Part shown: piece by piece, positions 6,528 to 15,181 of the stretch | How the letters are laid out: the number at the start of each line of letters is the position of its first letter | Numbering within the stretch: position 1 is the first letter of the stretch | Source: Actinobacteria bacterium ADurb.Bin346 | Lineage (GTDB): Bacteria; Actinomycetota; Humimicrobiia; Humimicrobiales; Humimicrobiaceae | Length of the DNA: 21,487 nucleotides | Direction of reading: 5' to 3' | Assembly: GCA_002068775.1 (NCBI GenBank) | Contig: MWAX01000166.1 | Span: forward strand, 1 to 21,487 | The notes under the pieces: generated by a model | Told to the model about the DNA's origin: nothing | What the model saw: only the letters and a program-made list of their open reading frames with translations | The model's database searches: none | Position numbers and translations under genes: made by a program

Positions 6528-7787
6528 ATGGATGAAGTAATTGAAATTGCTAAAAGAGCAAAGATATGCGCCCCGAAGATTGCAGCTGCAAGCACAGAGT
6601 TAAAAAACAGGGTGCTTAGAGGCATCGCTGAAAATCTTCTTAAATATGCTGATGAAATATTGGCAGCAAACAGGAATGATGTGGAAAATTCCCGAAAATC
6701 AGGCATTTCTTCAAGCATGCTTGACAGGCTGAAGCTTGACAGAAAAGGGATAGAAAAAATTGCAGAAAGCATAGAAGATGTTATCAGGCTTGCAGATCCG
6801 GTCGGCAAGGTCATTGATGGGTATAATCTTGCCAATGGTCTTATACTGAAGAACATAAGAGTGCCGTTTGGGGTGATAGGGATAATTTATGAAGCAAGAC
6901 CAAATGTCACGGTGGATGCTGCTGTATTGTGTGTAAAAGCTGGAAGCTGTGCAATATTGAGAGGCAGCTCTCACGCGCTTGCCACGAATATAAGACTTTG
7001 CCGGGCGATGCAGGAAGCCCTCAGGGATAACGGACTGGATGCTGAAATAATCCAGGTCATTCCATCCGGCAGCAGAGAAGGAGCAGAAACACTCATGAGG
7101 CTCAGAGATTATGTCGATCTGCTGATACCCAGAGGAGGTAAAAATCTCATAGACAGTGTTGTGGCAAACTCAAGGGTGCCGGTAATTGAAACAGGCATTG
7201 GAAACTGCCACATTTATATAGATAAACATCTTGAAGGAATCAGCATTGGATCAATCAGCTCCATTATCATTAATTCAAAGACCCAGAGGCCCAGCGTCTG
7301 CAATGCTGCTGAAAAACTCATTGTGCACTCCGGTGTCGCTGAAAAGGTGCTGCCTGCAGTCCTTAAGGAACTGGAAGCAAAAAATGTGAAAATTAAAGGC
7401 TGCAGCAGGACACTTGATATTTATCCCGGTGCCTCACCTGTCAGTGAAAAAGACTGGTATGAGGAATACCTTGACCTGATTATTGCAGTTAAGGTCGTTG
7501 ACAGTGTTGAGGAAGCCGTCTTCCATATAAACAAATACGGCTCTCATCACACAGAGTCAATAATAACTTCTGACTATAATAATTCGCTATATTTTACAAA
7601 TAGCTGCGATTCTTCAACTGTATTTGTAAATGCGTCAACACGTTTCACTGATGGCGGGCAATTTGGAATGGGTGCAGAAATAGGAATCAGCACTCAAAAA
7701 CTTCACTGGAGAGGACCAATGGGGCTTGAGCAGATCACAACCAATAAGTTCATAGTGCTTGGCAATGGCCAGATCAGGGAGCAGTAA
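6528..7787 (+). CDS. proA: Gamma-glutamyl phosphate reductase
   Basis: Second enzyme of proline synthesis: NADPH-dependent reduction of gamma-glutamyl phosphate to glutamate-5-semialdehyde. The 419 residues match the aldehyde-dehydrogenase-like ProA family. GVIGIIYEARPNVTVDAA, LRGSSHA, the catalytic cysteine C258 in SVCNAAEKLIVH, ESIITSDY and RFTDGGQFGMGAEIGIST are all present. The start is ATG at 6528 behind GGAAGG. It is 34 bases after proB, and its TAA directly abuts the nadD start, which suggests coupled expression. Confidence 0.97.
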   Translation: MDEVIEIAKRAKICAPKIAAASTELKNRVLRGIAENLLKYADEILAANRNDVENSRKSGISSSMLDRLKLDRKGIEKIAESIEDVIRLADPVGKVIDGYNLANGLILKNIRVPFGVIGIIYEARPNVTVDAAVLCVKAGSCAILRGSSHALATNIRLCRAMQEALRDNGLDAEIIQVIPSGSREGAETLMRLRDYVDLLIPRGGKNLIDSVVANSRVPVIETGIGNCHIYIDKHLEGISIGSISSIIINSKTQRPSVCNAAEKLIVHSGVAEKVLPAVLKELEAKNVKIKGCSRTLDIYPGASPVSEKDWYEEYLDLIIAVKVVDSVEEAVFHINKYGSHHTESIITSDYNNSLYFTNSCDSSTVFVNASTRFTDGGQFGMGAEIGISTQKLHWRGPMGLEQITTNKFIVLGNGQIREQ

Positions 7788-8444
7788 TTGGAAAGAGATA
7801 ATTTATTGAAGTTAATGCACCGCAAGAGACACCTGAAGATCGGTCTAATGGGAGGGACTTTCAACCCTATTCACTACGGTCACCTGGTTACAGCAGAAGA
7901 AGCTTTGAAACAATTCATGCTGGACAAGGTTATTTTTATTCCTTCAGGTAAACCTCCCCACAAGACAACCGGATCACTTGCGAGCACTGAAGACAGGTAT
8001 CTCATGACAGTCATTGCCACGGCGTCCAACAGGGATTTTATGGTCTCAAGGGTGGAAATAGACAGGAAAGGCAGATCTTACACTATTGACACTCTCAGGT
8101 ACCTTAAAGATATTTTTAAAGAAAGAGCAACTTTATATTTTATAACAGGCGCGGATGCCATCCTTGAAATACTTACCTGGAAGGACCCGAAAGAGATAAC
8201 AAACCTTTGCAAATTTATTGCTGCGACAAGGCCGGGGTATGATATTTCCCGAATAGAGTATCTGAAAAAGAAATTATTTAAAGATGCTGACGATAATGAC
8301 CAGCATATTTTTCTTATGGAAATTCCTGCGCTTGCAATATCATCTACTGATATAAGGAGCAGGATAAAAACCGGGAGGCCCATTAATTATCTGCTTCCCG
8401 AGAGTGTTTGCAACTATCTTTTAAAACATGAATTATACAAGTAG
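7788..8444 (+). CDS. nadD: Nicotinate-nucleotide adenylyltransferase
   Basis: Transfers AMP from ATP to nicotinic acid mononucleotide to form deamido-NAD in NAD biosynthesis. The 218 residues carry the nucleotidyltransferase signature GGTFNPIHYGH with the HxGH catalytic histidines H29 and H32, IPSGKPPHK, and a C-terminal ISSTDIRSR motif (near 184-191). The start is TTG at 7788, immediately after the proA stop codon. AGGGAG with a 6-base spacer, lying inside proA, supports it. A later ATG (7815) would also keep the whole domain. The 3' end overlaps yqeK by 17 bases. Confidence 0.95.
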   Translation: MERDNLLKLMHRKRHLKIGLMGGTFNPIHYGHLVTAEEALKQFMLDKVIFIPSGKPPHKTTGSLASTEDRYLMTVIATASNRDFMVSRVEIDRKGRSYTIDTLRYLKDIFKERATLYFITGADAILEILTWKDPKEITNLCKFIAATRPGYDISRIEYLKKKLFKDADDNDQHIFLMEIPALAISSTDIRSRIKTGRPINYLLPESVCNYLLKHELYK

Positions 8445-9120
8445 CATTTATAATTGTCTGGACAGCGAGCAGAAAAGCTATATAGAATCATTGAAGGAAA
8501 TACTGGAAAAAAAAATGCCTGCGGATCTTTTTGCCCACAGCTGCGGTACAATGGACTTTTCCGCAAGGCTTGCAGACAGGTACTACGATCTGCTCAGGCA
8601 GGAAGTCTGCGCTGAAAGCAAGGTGCGGAAAGATTTCACCAGCCACAGCCTTAGGATGAGATTTTACAAGCTGCTTGTTGCAGGCATGCTCCATGATTAT
8701 GCCAAAATATATGACGACGGCACACTTGCTGCTATTGCAAAGCAGCACGGCACAGCTCTGTCTGATTTTGAAATATCGTGCAGGCCAATTATCCATGGTT
8801 ATATAGGACCATTTCTTATACAAAGGGACTTTGGCATATATGACAGTGACATTGAAAACAGCATAAGGTCCCATACAACAGGCTCTCTGAGGATGGGGGT
8901 CGCAGACAGGATTCTTTACATTGCAGATAAACTTGAACCCACAAGAGATTATAGAGGGGTCAGGAAATTGCGAAAATTATCAATGAAGAGTCTTGATTTG
9001 TGTTTACTGGAAGTTTATAAAAGTAATATAATATACGTGATTATGAGGAATCATGCTCTTCACCCGGACACAAGTAAAATTTGGAATTACATCTGCGGAG
9101 GTTTAAAAAATGCCATCTGA
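8428..9120 (+). CDS. yqeK: YqeK-type HD-domain Ap4A hydrolase
   Basis: HD-domain phosphohydrolase of the YqeK family, whose characterised members split diadenosine tetraphosphate symmetrically to two ADP. The metal ligands are all visible: H37 (AHSCG), H89-D90 (MLHDYAK), H123 (IIHGYIG), H149 (RSHTTG) and D167 (YIADKLEP). The family's tail ADKLEPTRDYRGV is intact. At 230 residues it is somewhat longer than usual (about 190), with extra sequence at the N-terminus and between H37 and H89. The start ATG lies inside nadD (17-base overlap) without a clear Shine-Dalgarno, so translational coupling is likely. The nadD-yqeK-LCP-rsfS order is typical of Gram-positive genomes. Confidence 0.93.
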   Translation: MNYTSSIYNCLDSEQKSYIESLKEILEKKMPADLFAHSCGTMDFSARLADRYYDLLRQEVCAESKVRKDFTSHSLRMRFYKLLVAGMLHDYAKIYDDGTLAAIAKQHGTALSDFEISCRPIIHGYIGPFLIQRDFGIYDSDIENSIRSHTTGSLRMGVADRILYIADKLEPTRDYRGVRKLRKLSMKSLDLCLLEVYKSNIIYVIMRNHALHPDTSKIWNYICGGLKNAI

Positions 9121-11005
9121 TGATAGAAATAAGGATTATAACGACAGGGACAGGTTTGACAATGAAAACGAAGACCTGTTCAGAGACTATTCTTCAAAAG
9201 ACAGCAGGAGATTCAGGGATGACAACGACTCTCTAAAGGACCCAAATGAATATGAAGAAAGCGATGTTTCAAGGAGGCACGGTAAAGAAGATGACTTCTT
9301 TACTGATGATGACTTTGAATTCAGGGATTATGAGGACGAGGATTATGATATCAGCAGCCTCAGAAGCGCAAAAGTAAAGCAAAAAAGGAAAAAGACAAGA
9401 ATAATAGTGTCTTCAATTGTTATCATGGCTATCCTTGCACTGGTTGCTGTAGGCATTGTTTTTGGCTACAGGTTTATAAGGAATAAATATTTCAGCCCTA
9501 CAACCGAAACCCTTGCCGGTAAAGAAGAAGCCATTGTTGTGCCAAGCTCAATGAAACTCGGCAAGGACATGAGCATAGTAATCTGCGGAGCTGGCGAGAA
9601 TCTCCTGGAGCCTGAAATAAATTCAATATTGTTTTCTAAATATTCCAGTACAAAAACTGAACTTATTACCCTATGCATACCCGTCAATACTTTGTTTGAA
9701 GTGCCAGGCTTTGGTCTGGACAACCTGAGCAGGTCTGTTGAATATGGCGGGATGGACCTGATGAAGCTTACTATCAAGAATAATACAGGAATGGATGTGT
9801 ATAATTTTATCCTGATGGATGTTGTCAATATTGTAAACAAGCTTGAAGGTATAAAATTAAGCCTTGACAGGCCGATCACAATGGATTCAGGCGGGTCAAA
9901 AATAGAGCTTAAAGAAGGCGACAATATTTTGAATGGAGAAACAACTCTTGAATTCATGCGCTATTTCAGCGGCAGGAAAGACGGGGTCGGGCTTTCCGAT
10001 ATAGATAAGCAGAAACTTATAACAGACGCTATAATGAAAAAGATTTTTGGGTCAAAGGAAGGAGACCTTGCAAAAAATCTGTCAAGGATAAATGAATATA
10101 TGGATACGGATCTGAACCTGGAGGAACTGTCTGAATTTATTTCTACTGTCTCCGGGCTTTCAGCGCAAAGCAATAAAGCATATGTGCTTGACGGAAGATT
10201 TGAACCGCTGGACAGCGGCACAGTTGTTTTTGTCCCTGACATTACAAGAGTCCATGATATTTTCAAGCAGGAAAATATAGCAGAGACCTCTGACACTGTC
10301 GAGGACCTTGGTGAAATGGTAACTGTCAGCGTCCTGAACGGTGTCGGCACTAAAGGTATTGCAGGTAAAACTGCAGAATTTCTTAAAACTATGAAATTTT
10401 CCGATGGCACGCTTAAGTATAATCTTAAAAAAACCGGGGATGCTGATAATTATGATTATAAGAAAACAAGGATAATATTGCGTGCCCAGGATGAACCTAT
10501 TACAAGAGCTGCAGAAAATATAAGGTCACTGCTTTTAGTTGGCGAAGTAATCGACCAGGAATCCGGGAATCAGGCGGAAGATATAATTATTATAATAGGC
10601 AAGGATTTTGATTATGACAGTGCCCTTGCAGCTTTTAAACAGGGGGGCACGGCATCCGGAGAGACAGCAGCCCAGGCTGAAACGACCCAGGCCCAGGCTG
10701 CCCAGATGTATGATCTTAACATCCTTAATGGTGAAGGGACTCAGGGTCTTGCGCTTACAGTCAAGAAAATACTGGAAGACAATCTCAATAAGGAAATGGT
10801 TACCATTAATGTTAAAGAAACCAAGAATGCTGATAATTTCGGGTATAAAACAACAAAGATAATAATAAATTCCAGCAAGGAAGGTGCTCCAGGAATGGCA
10901 GACAGGATTAAAAGCATACTTGGTAAAGGCGAAGTATCGGAATCATCCAGTAATCCGGACAATGTTGATATTACAATAATAATAGGGAGTGATTATACAA
11001 AATAG
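9110..11005 (+). CDS. LytR-CpsA-Psr-like membrane protein with degenerate LCP domain and two LytR_C domains
   Basis: Single-pass envelope protein of 631 residues. Layout: an acidic, asparagine- and arginine-rich cytoplasmic tail (1-92), one membrane helix (about 97-121), an LCP-like domain (about 150-300), and two C-terminal LytR_C domains (about 404-505 and 534-630). The last two share LNGxGTxG and NADNxxYKxT-type motifs and are joined by an alanine/glutamine-rich linker. Active LCP proteins transfer anionic polymers to peptidoglycan. Here the usual IPRD reads IPVN (190-193), the DxR and RTD motifs are not recognisable, and only R284 of the later Arg cluster seems kept, so transferase activity is doubtful. 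The start is ATG at 9110 behind GGAGG, overlapping yqeK by 11 bases. A scaffold or wall-binding role is inference. Confidence 0.82.
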   Translation: MPSDDRNKDYNDRDRFDNENEDLFRDYSSKDSRRFRDDNDSLKDPNEYEESDVSRRHGKEDDFFTDDDFEFRDYEDEDYDISSLRSAKVKQKRKKTRIIVSSIVIMAILALVAVGIVFGYRFIRNKYFSPTTETLAGKEEAIVVPSSMKLGKDMSIVICGAGENLLEPEINSILFSKYSSTKTELITLCIPVNTLFEVPGFGLDNLSRSVEYGGMDLMKLTIKNNTGMDVYNFILMDVVNIVNKLEGIKLSLDRPITMDSGGSKIELKEGDNILNGETTLEFMRYFSGRKDGVGLSDIDKQKLITDAIMKKIFGSKEGDLAKNLSRINEYMDTDLNLEELSEFISTVSGLSAQSNKAYVLDGRFEPLDSGTVVFVPDITRVHDIFKQENIAETSDTVEDLGEMVTVSVLNGVGTKGIAGKTAEFLKTMKFSDGTLKYNLKKTGDADNYDYKKTRIILRAQDEPITRAAENIRSLLLVGEVIDQESGNQAEDIIIIIGKDFDYDSALAAFKQGGTASGETAAQAETTQAQAAQMYDLNILNGEGTQGLALTVKKILEDNLNKEMVTINVKETKNADNFGYKTTKIIINSSKEGAPGMADRIKSILGKGEVSESSSNPDNVDITIIIGSDYTK

Positions 11006-11052
11006 CAGATAAAAGAATAAAAAACGAAAGACAATTAAATGAACGGGAATCA

Positions 11053-11562
11053 GTGGCTGACAGGCAGCCGGGTGAGGCGGTAAAAGTAAGATCTGAAGTG
11101 GAAAACCGCAAAGTGAGAACAGGGTTAAAAAACCGGCAGGAAAAAATGCCGGAGTTTAAAAACTCTTCTGATGCCGCAAAATTTGCAGCAAGGATTGCAG
11201 ATAAAAAAAAGGCAGACTATATTAAAATCCTTGATGTGAGCAAAAGACTTGTCATCACTGATTATTTTGTAATAATAGGTGCGGCAAATACAAGACTGAC
11301 TGAAAGGATAGCCCGAGATATTGAGACCGGAATGAAAAAGTATGGCCTTTACCCGATACATATTGAAGGAAAAGGCGAAGGCAACTGGATACTTATGGAC
11401 TATGATGATTTTGTCATACATATTTTTACTGAAGAGTACAGATTATATTATGACCTTGAGCGTTTATGGCGCGACTCAAAAATAATCAGAATAAAAGCCG
11501 GCGACAGGCAGCGGCAGGATAAAGAGACAGCAATTGAAGTAGAAGACAACAAGGAAGGGTAA
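11053..11562 (+). CDS. rsfS: Ribosome silencing factor RsfS
   Basis: RsfS (Iojap/YbeB family) binds L14 on the 50S subunit and blocks subunit joining when nutrients are scarce. The core runs from about residue 37 to 140, with SSDAAKFAARIADKKKAD, TDYFVIIGAANTRLTERIA, EGKGEGNWILMDYDDFVIHIF and YDLERLW, all typical. The frame from GTG 11053 gives 169 residues with a charged 31-residue N-terminal extension. ATG at 11146, preceded by GCAGGA, gives 138 residues and fits the family length better. The frame stays open upstream of 11053 into the LCP gene end, so the true start is uncertain. The location downstream of nadD is the conserved one. Confidence 0.93.
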   Translation: MADRQPGEAVKVRSEVENRKVRTGLKNRQEKMPEFKNSSDAAKFAARIADKKKADYIKILDVSKRLVITDYFVIIGAANTRLTERIARDIETGMKKYGLYPIHIEGKGEGNWILMDYDDFVIHIFTEEYRLYYDLERLWRDSKIIRIKAGDRQRQDKETAIEVEDNKEG

Positions 11563-11574
11563 AGTGTTTAAGAA

Positions 11575-14115
11575 TTGGGCAGCAGCGATATATATGAACC
11601 ACAGATAATAGAAAATAAATGGCTTAAAATATGGCAGGAAGAAAAAATATACTCCCTCAAATCAGATAATTACAGCAGCAAATATTATGTTCTTGAAATG
11701 TTCCCCTATCCGTCTGGCGAGCCACACATGGGCCATGCCAGGAATTACACAATTGGTGATGTCCTTGCACGCGTGATTGCGCGCAGGGGCTATGACGTTC
11801 TTCATCCCATAGGTTATGACGCTTTCGGGCTTCCTGCAGAAAATGCAGCAATAAAAAGCGGAATCCATCCAAAAGAAAGCACAATGGCAAATATAGATAA
11901 AATGCGCAAAGCTCTGAAAAGAATGGCAATGACTTATGACTTTGAAGATGAAATTATCACTAGCGACCCTTCATACTATAAGTGGACACAATGGCTTTTC
12001 CTGCAGCTCTACAGGATGGGCCTGGCAGAAAAGAAGGAAGCAGGGGTGAACTGGTGTGATTCCTGCCAGACTGTTCTTGCAAATGAACAGGTGATATCCG
12101 GAAGGTGTGAAAGATGTGACAGTATTGTAAGAAAAAGAGTTCTTTCACAGTGGTTCTTCAGGATAACAGATTATGCGCAAAGATTGCTTGATGACATGGA
12201 GCTTATTAAGGATGGCTGGCCGGAAAGAGTTTTAACAATACAACGGAACTGGATCGGCAGAAGCGAAGGGGCAAGGGTTGATTTCAGGTTTGATGATGGA
12301 AGCGATAATACAATAATACCTGTTTTTACAACGAGGCCGGACACCCTTTACGGGGTTACATTTTTTATACTTGCAGCAGAGCACCCCCTTGTAGATTCTA
12401 TAGTGACAGGAGAAAAAGAAAAAAAAGAAGTTGCGCGCATAAAGGCGCTGATAACTGCTCAAACAGATATAGAAAGAGGCTCGGCTGAGATTGAAAAAAT
12501 AGGGTGTTTTACTGGAAGATATGTGATAAATCCAGTCAATGATCAAAGAATCCCGGTGTGGATAGCAAATTATGTCCTTCTTGAATATGGCACAGGTGCA
12601 GTAATGGCAGTCCCCGCCCATGACACCAGGGATTTTGATTTTGCTTCAAAGTATGGAATTGAAATCAGGGAAGTGATATCGCCTGACGGTAAAACTCATG
12701 GAACACTTTCTGAAGCATTTACCGGAGAAGGGATAATGGTTAATTCCGGACCTTTTACAGGAAAAAAATCTGACGATGGAAAAAAGGAGATAATAAAATT
12801 TCTTGAAGAGAAAAAAATTGGAAATTTTGAAATAAATTATAAATTGAAAGACTGGCTGATTTCGAGGCAGAGGTACTGGGGAGCACCAATACCTGTAGTT
12901 TTTTGTGAAAAATGCGGCACGGTAGCGGTCCCTGAAAGCCAGCTGCCGGTGCTGCTTCCATATGATGTCGATTTTAAGCCAACGGGTTTTTCACCTCTCT
13001 TATACAAGGAGGAATTTGTCAATACCAGATGTCCGTCATGCGGAGGCGCTGCAAAAAGAGAAACAGACACTATGGACACTTTTGTATGCTCATCGTGGTA
13101 TTTTCTCAGGTACTGCAGCCCTCATCTGGAAAGCAGCGCTTTTGACCGGGAAAAGGCGGATAAATGGATGCCGGTCGACCAGTATATTGGCGGTATTGAA
13201 CATGCCACCATGCATCTTATCTATTCAAGGTTTTTCATGAAAGCTCTGTATGATGCAGGGCTTGTATCAAATAAAGAACCTTTTACAAAATATTATCCTC
13301 ACGGGGTCGTAACGCTTGGCGGGCAGAAAATGTCTAAATCCAAAGGAAATATTGTCAATCCTTCCGAGATATATAATAAATATGGCGCTGATACCCTGCG
13401 TCTTTACATATTGTTTATTGGGCCGGCTGATTCCATCGTAGACTGGAGCAATAAAGGTGTTGAGGGCTCCCACAGGTTTTTAAAAAGGGTCTGGAAACTT
13501 GTTACGGATAATATAGATTTTATTAAAAACCATGCCCCATCCGGATTGAGTCATATTGATTCGGGATCAATGCTCAAAAACATGTACAGTCAGGGAAAGC
13601 TTGGTTTGCAGGAAAAGGAAGTCTATAAAAAATTGCACCAGACTATAAAAAAAGTATCAGGTGATATCCTTGACAGGTTTAATTTCAATACTGCAATAAG
13701 CTCAATCATGGAACTTGTAAATATGATGTCAAAATATAATGAAGATATTAAAGCGGAAAGAAGACAGGCTGTCCTGGTTTATGAATCAACAGTTAAGCTG
13801 CTTGTCCTGTTATCGCCTGTGGCACCTTTTATAACAGAGGAGCTCTGGCATAAAATGGGAGCAAATGGCAGCATACACAGGGTGCCATGGCCTGAGTATG
13901 ATGCTGAGATTGCCAGAGAAGAAATGACAACAGTCATATTCCAGGTCAATGGAAAACTCAGGGATAAAATTGAGTTAGAAAGCGGAACTTCAGCAGATGA
14001 ACTGGAAAAAGTTGCGCTTGCTTCTGAAAAGATAAAAAAATATATTGAAGGGTTTCAGATAGTAAAAATTATTACAGTTCCGGACAAACTGGTAAATATT
14101 GTAATAAAACAGTAA
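11575..14115 (+). CDS. leuS: Leucyl-tRNA synthetase
   Basis: Class I aminoacyl-tRNA synthetase that charges tRNA-Leu. The 846 residues show YEPQIIENKWLKIWQEE at the start, the HIGH box as H51-M-G-H54, a zinc module (CDSCQTVLANEQ, CERCDS), the CP1 editing domain with TTRPDTLYGVTF and the GTGAVMAVPAHDTRDFDFA segment, a second Cys pair (CEKCGT, CPSCGG), KMSKS at 585-589, the anticodon-binding domain and a short C-terminal domain. This is a complete bacterial LeuRS. The start is TTG at 11575, the only plausible start after the in-frame TAA at 11569. The Shine-Dalgarno is weak. The gene lies 12 bases after rsfS and ends the long run. Confidence 0.98.
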   Translation: MGSSDIYEPQIIENKWLKIWQEEKIYSLKSDNYSSKYYVLEMFPYPSGEPHMGHARNYTIGDVLARVIARRGYDVLHPIGYDAFGLPAENAAIKSGIHPKESTMANIDKMRKALKRMAMTYDFEDEIITSDPSYYKWTQWLFLQLYRMGLAEKKEAGVNWCDSCQTVLANEQVISGRCERCDSIVRKRVLSQWFFRITDYAQRLLDDMELIKDGWPERVLTIQRNWIGRSEGARVDFRFDDGSDNTIIPVFTTRPDTLYGVTFFILAAEHPLVDSIVTGEKEKKEVARIKALITAQTDIERGSAEIEKIGCFTGRYVINPVNDQRIPVWIANYVLLEYGTGAVMAVPAHDTRDFDFASKYGIEIREVISPDGKTHGTLSEAFTGEGIMVNSGPFTGKKSDDGKKEIIKFLEEKKIGNFEINYKLKDWLISRQRYWGAPIPVVFCEKCGTVAVPESQLPVLLPYDVDFKPTGFSPLLYKEEFVNTRCPSCGGAAKRETDTMDTFVCSSWYFLRYCSPHLESSAFDREKADKWMPVDQYIGGIEHATMHLIYSRFFMKALYDAGLVSNKEPFTKYYPHGVVTLGGQKMSKSKGNIVNPSEIYNKYGADTLRLYILFIGPADSIVDWSNKGVEGSHRFLKRVWKLVTDNIDFIKNHAPSGLSHIDSGSMLKNMYSQGKLGLQEKEVYKKLHQTIKKVSGDILDRFNFNTAISSIMELVNMMSKYNEDIKAERRQAVLVYESTVKLLVLLSPVAPFITEELWHKMGANGSIHRVPWPEYDAEIAREEMTTVIFQVNGKLRDKIELESGTSADELEKVALASEKIKKYIEGFQIVKIITVPDKLVNIVIKQ

Positions 14116-14116
14116 G

Positions 14117-14140
14117 CGGTTTTTTAACCGGAACTTCCGG
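14117..14140 (+). terminator. Weak candidate terminator hairpins after leuS
   Basis: Two overlapping inverted repeats begin just past the leuS stop: CGGTT-TTTT-AACCG (14117-14130) and CCGGAA-C-TTCCGG (14128-14140). They could form alternative hairpins. No run of T follows (the next bases are CTTTAAAGTC), so this is not a classic intrinsic terminator. Its position between two transcription units is the main support. Confidence 0.35.
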
Positions 14141-14154
14141 CTTTAAAGTCTTAT

Positions 14155-14190
14155 AAAAATCTGACAAAAATCTGACAAAAATCCAAAAAA
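14155..14190 (+). repeat. Helically phased A-tracts with an 11-base tandem repeat
   Basis: The unit AAAAATCTGAC is repeated directly, then AAAAATCC and a run of six A. A-tracts begin at 14155, 14166, 14177 and 14185, so the first three are in phase with the DNA helix. They end 4 bases before the -35 box of the comEA promoter. Such tracts can bend DNA or act like an UP element; that role is inference. Confidence 0.6.
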
Positions 14191-14194
14191 TTAA

Positions 14195-14223
14195 TTGACA
14201 CAGCATTGTTCATCATTTATAAT
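14195..14223 (+). promoter_or_regulatory. Consensus sigma-70-type promoter for comEA-comEC-holA
   Basis: TTGACA (14195-14200), exactly 17 bases, then TATAAT (14218-14223): both hexamers and the spacing match the housekeeping consensus perfectly. Transcription would start near 14230, leaving a leader of about 94 bases before comEA. The leader contains a four-codon mini-frame (ATG AAT AAG TAA from 14251). The phased A-tracts lie immediately upstream. Confidence 0.75.
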
Positions 14224-14323
14224 ATACACAAAAGCACAATAGCTTATATATATGAATAAGTAATTTCTATATCTGCTTTCAGTTTAAATTTTATTGCAAT
14301 ATCAGCATAATACTTAGCAGCGC

Positions 14324-15181
14324 ATGTACAGCCACGAGCTTAATCAAAGAATTTCAAAGTTTGTTTTCCTGATTGACCGTTTAAAATACGGGAAAGGCAG
14401 GTATCTATATGCAGTGCTGTTTTTTATTATCCTGATTTCAGCATCAGCAGTGATGGGGACTTACTTTTATCAGAAAAGTGTAATAACAAAAAAAGAAAAC
14501 ATATTGAAAAGCTATTTTGAGCAAAAGGGCAGCAATAGCTTTGACCTGGTAAATCCAGGCAGCGCTGCCATGGATATCCCAAAGAGTGATGCCGGCAATA
14601 TTTCTGATAGCAGCCAGACAAAATCCGGTATTGCAGCAGATATTTTACCCGGCGGTAAGGCAACTGAAGAAGATAATGGGGTTCTTTTGGCCGAGAATAA
14701 GCAGCTTATAAAAGTTTATATATGCGGATGTGTAAAAAACCCTGGCGTGTATGAGCTTGCAGAGGGCTCAAGGGTTGTTGACCTCGAAGAATTATGCGGG
14801 GGATTTACTGAAGATGCCTGCATTGAAGCTGTAAACCTTGCAGCGATATTAAGCGATGCTCAAAAGATCTATATTCCATCTGAAACTGAAGTCAGCCAGC
14901 AGGGAATAAACCTTTATAAAGATATGCTGACAGCCGGCAGCACAGATGGAAATAAAGACAGCAAAGATTCTGGTTCGGATACATTGATAAAAAAAATAAA
15001 TATAAACTTTGCAAGTTCCGAAGAGCTGATATCGCTTCCCGGTATCGGGGAACAGATAGCAAAAAATATTATTGATTACAGAAACCAGTATGGCGCTTTT
15101 AATGTTAAAGAGGACCTGAAAAATGTAAAAGGTATTGGTGAAAAAAAATTTGAACAGATAAAGGACCTGATTTCAGTTTGA
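14324..15181 (+). CDS. comEA: ComEA-type DNA-binding competence protein
   Basis: Membrane-anchored DNA receptor for transformation. The 285 residues comprise a short cytoplasmic start, one membrane helix (about 26-48), a low-complexity spacer, an SLBB domain (about 128-190, KVYICGCVKNPGVYELAEG), a second spacer, and a C-terminal helix-hairpin-helix DNA-binding domain (about 223-285, with SLPGIGEQIAKNI and NVKGIGEKKFEQI). This is the Gram-positive ComEA layout. The ATG at 14324 has no clear Shine-Dalgarno, so the start is tentative. Its TGA overlaps the comEC TTG start (TTGA at 15178-15181), implying coupled translation. Confidence 0.94.
   Translation: MYSHELNQRISKFVFLIDRLKYGKGRYLYAVLFFIILISASAVMGTYFYQKSVITKKENILKSYFEQKGSNSFDLVNPGSAAMDIPKSDAGNISDSSQTKSGIAADILPGGKATEEDNGVLLAENKQLIKVYICGCVKNPGVYELAEGSRVVDLEELCGGFTEDACIEAVNLAAILSDAQKIYIPSETEVSQQGINLYKDMLTAGSTDGNKDSKDSGSDTLIKKININFASSEELISLPGIGEQIAKNIIDYRNQYGAFNVKEDLKNVKGIGEKKFEQIKDLISV

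Noticed and set aside
12232..12621. Open frame of 129 codons on the minus strand inside leuS
   Set aside because: Antisense to the conserved CP1 editing domain of LeuRS; low-complexity aromatic translation, no start signal.
14117..14323. tRNA or small RNA gene in the leuS-comEA gap
   Set aside because: No cloverleaf, TTC-loop motif or strong stem; the content is explained by weak hairpins, A-tracts, a promoter and an A+T-rich leader.
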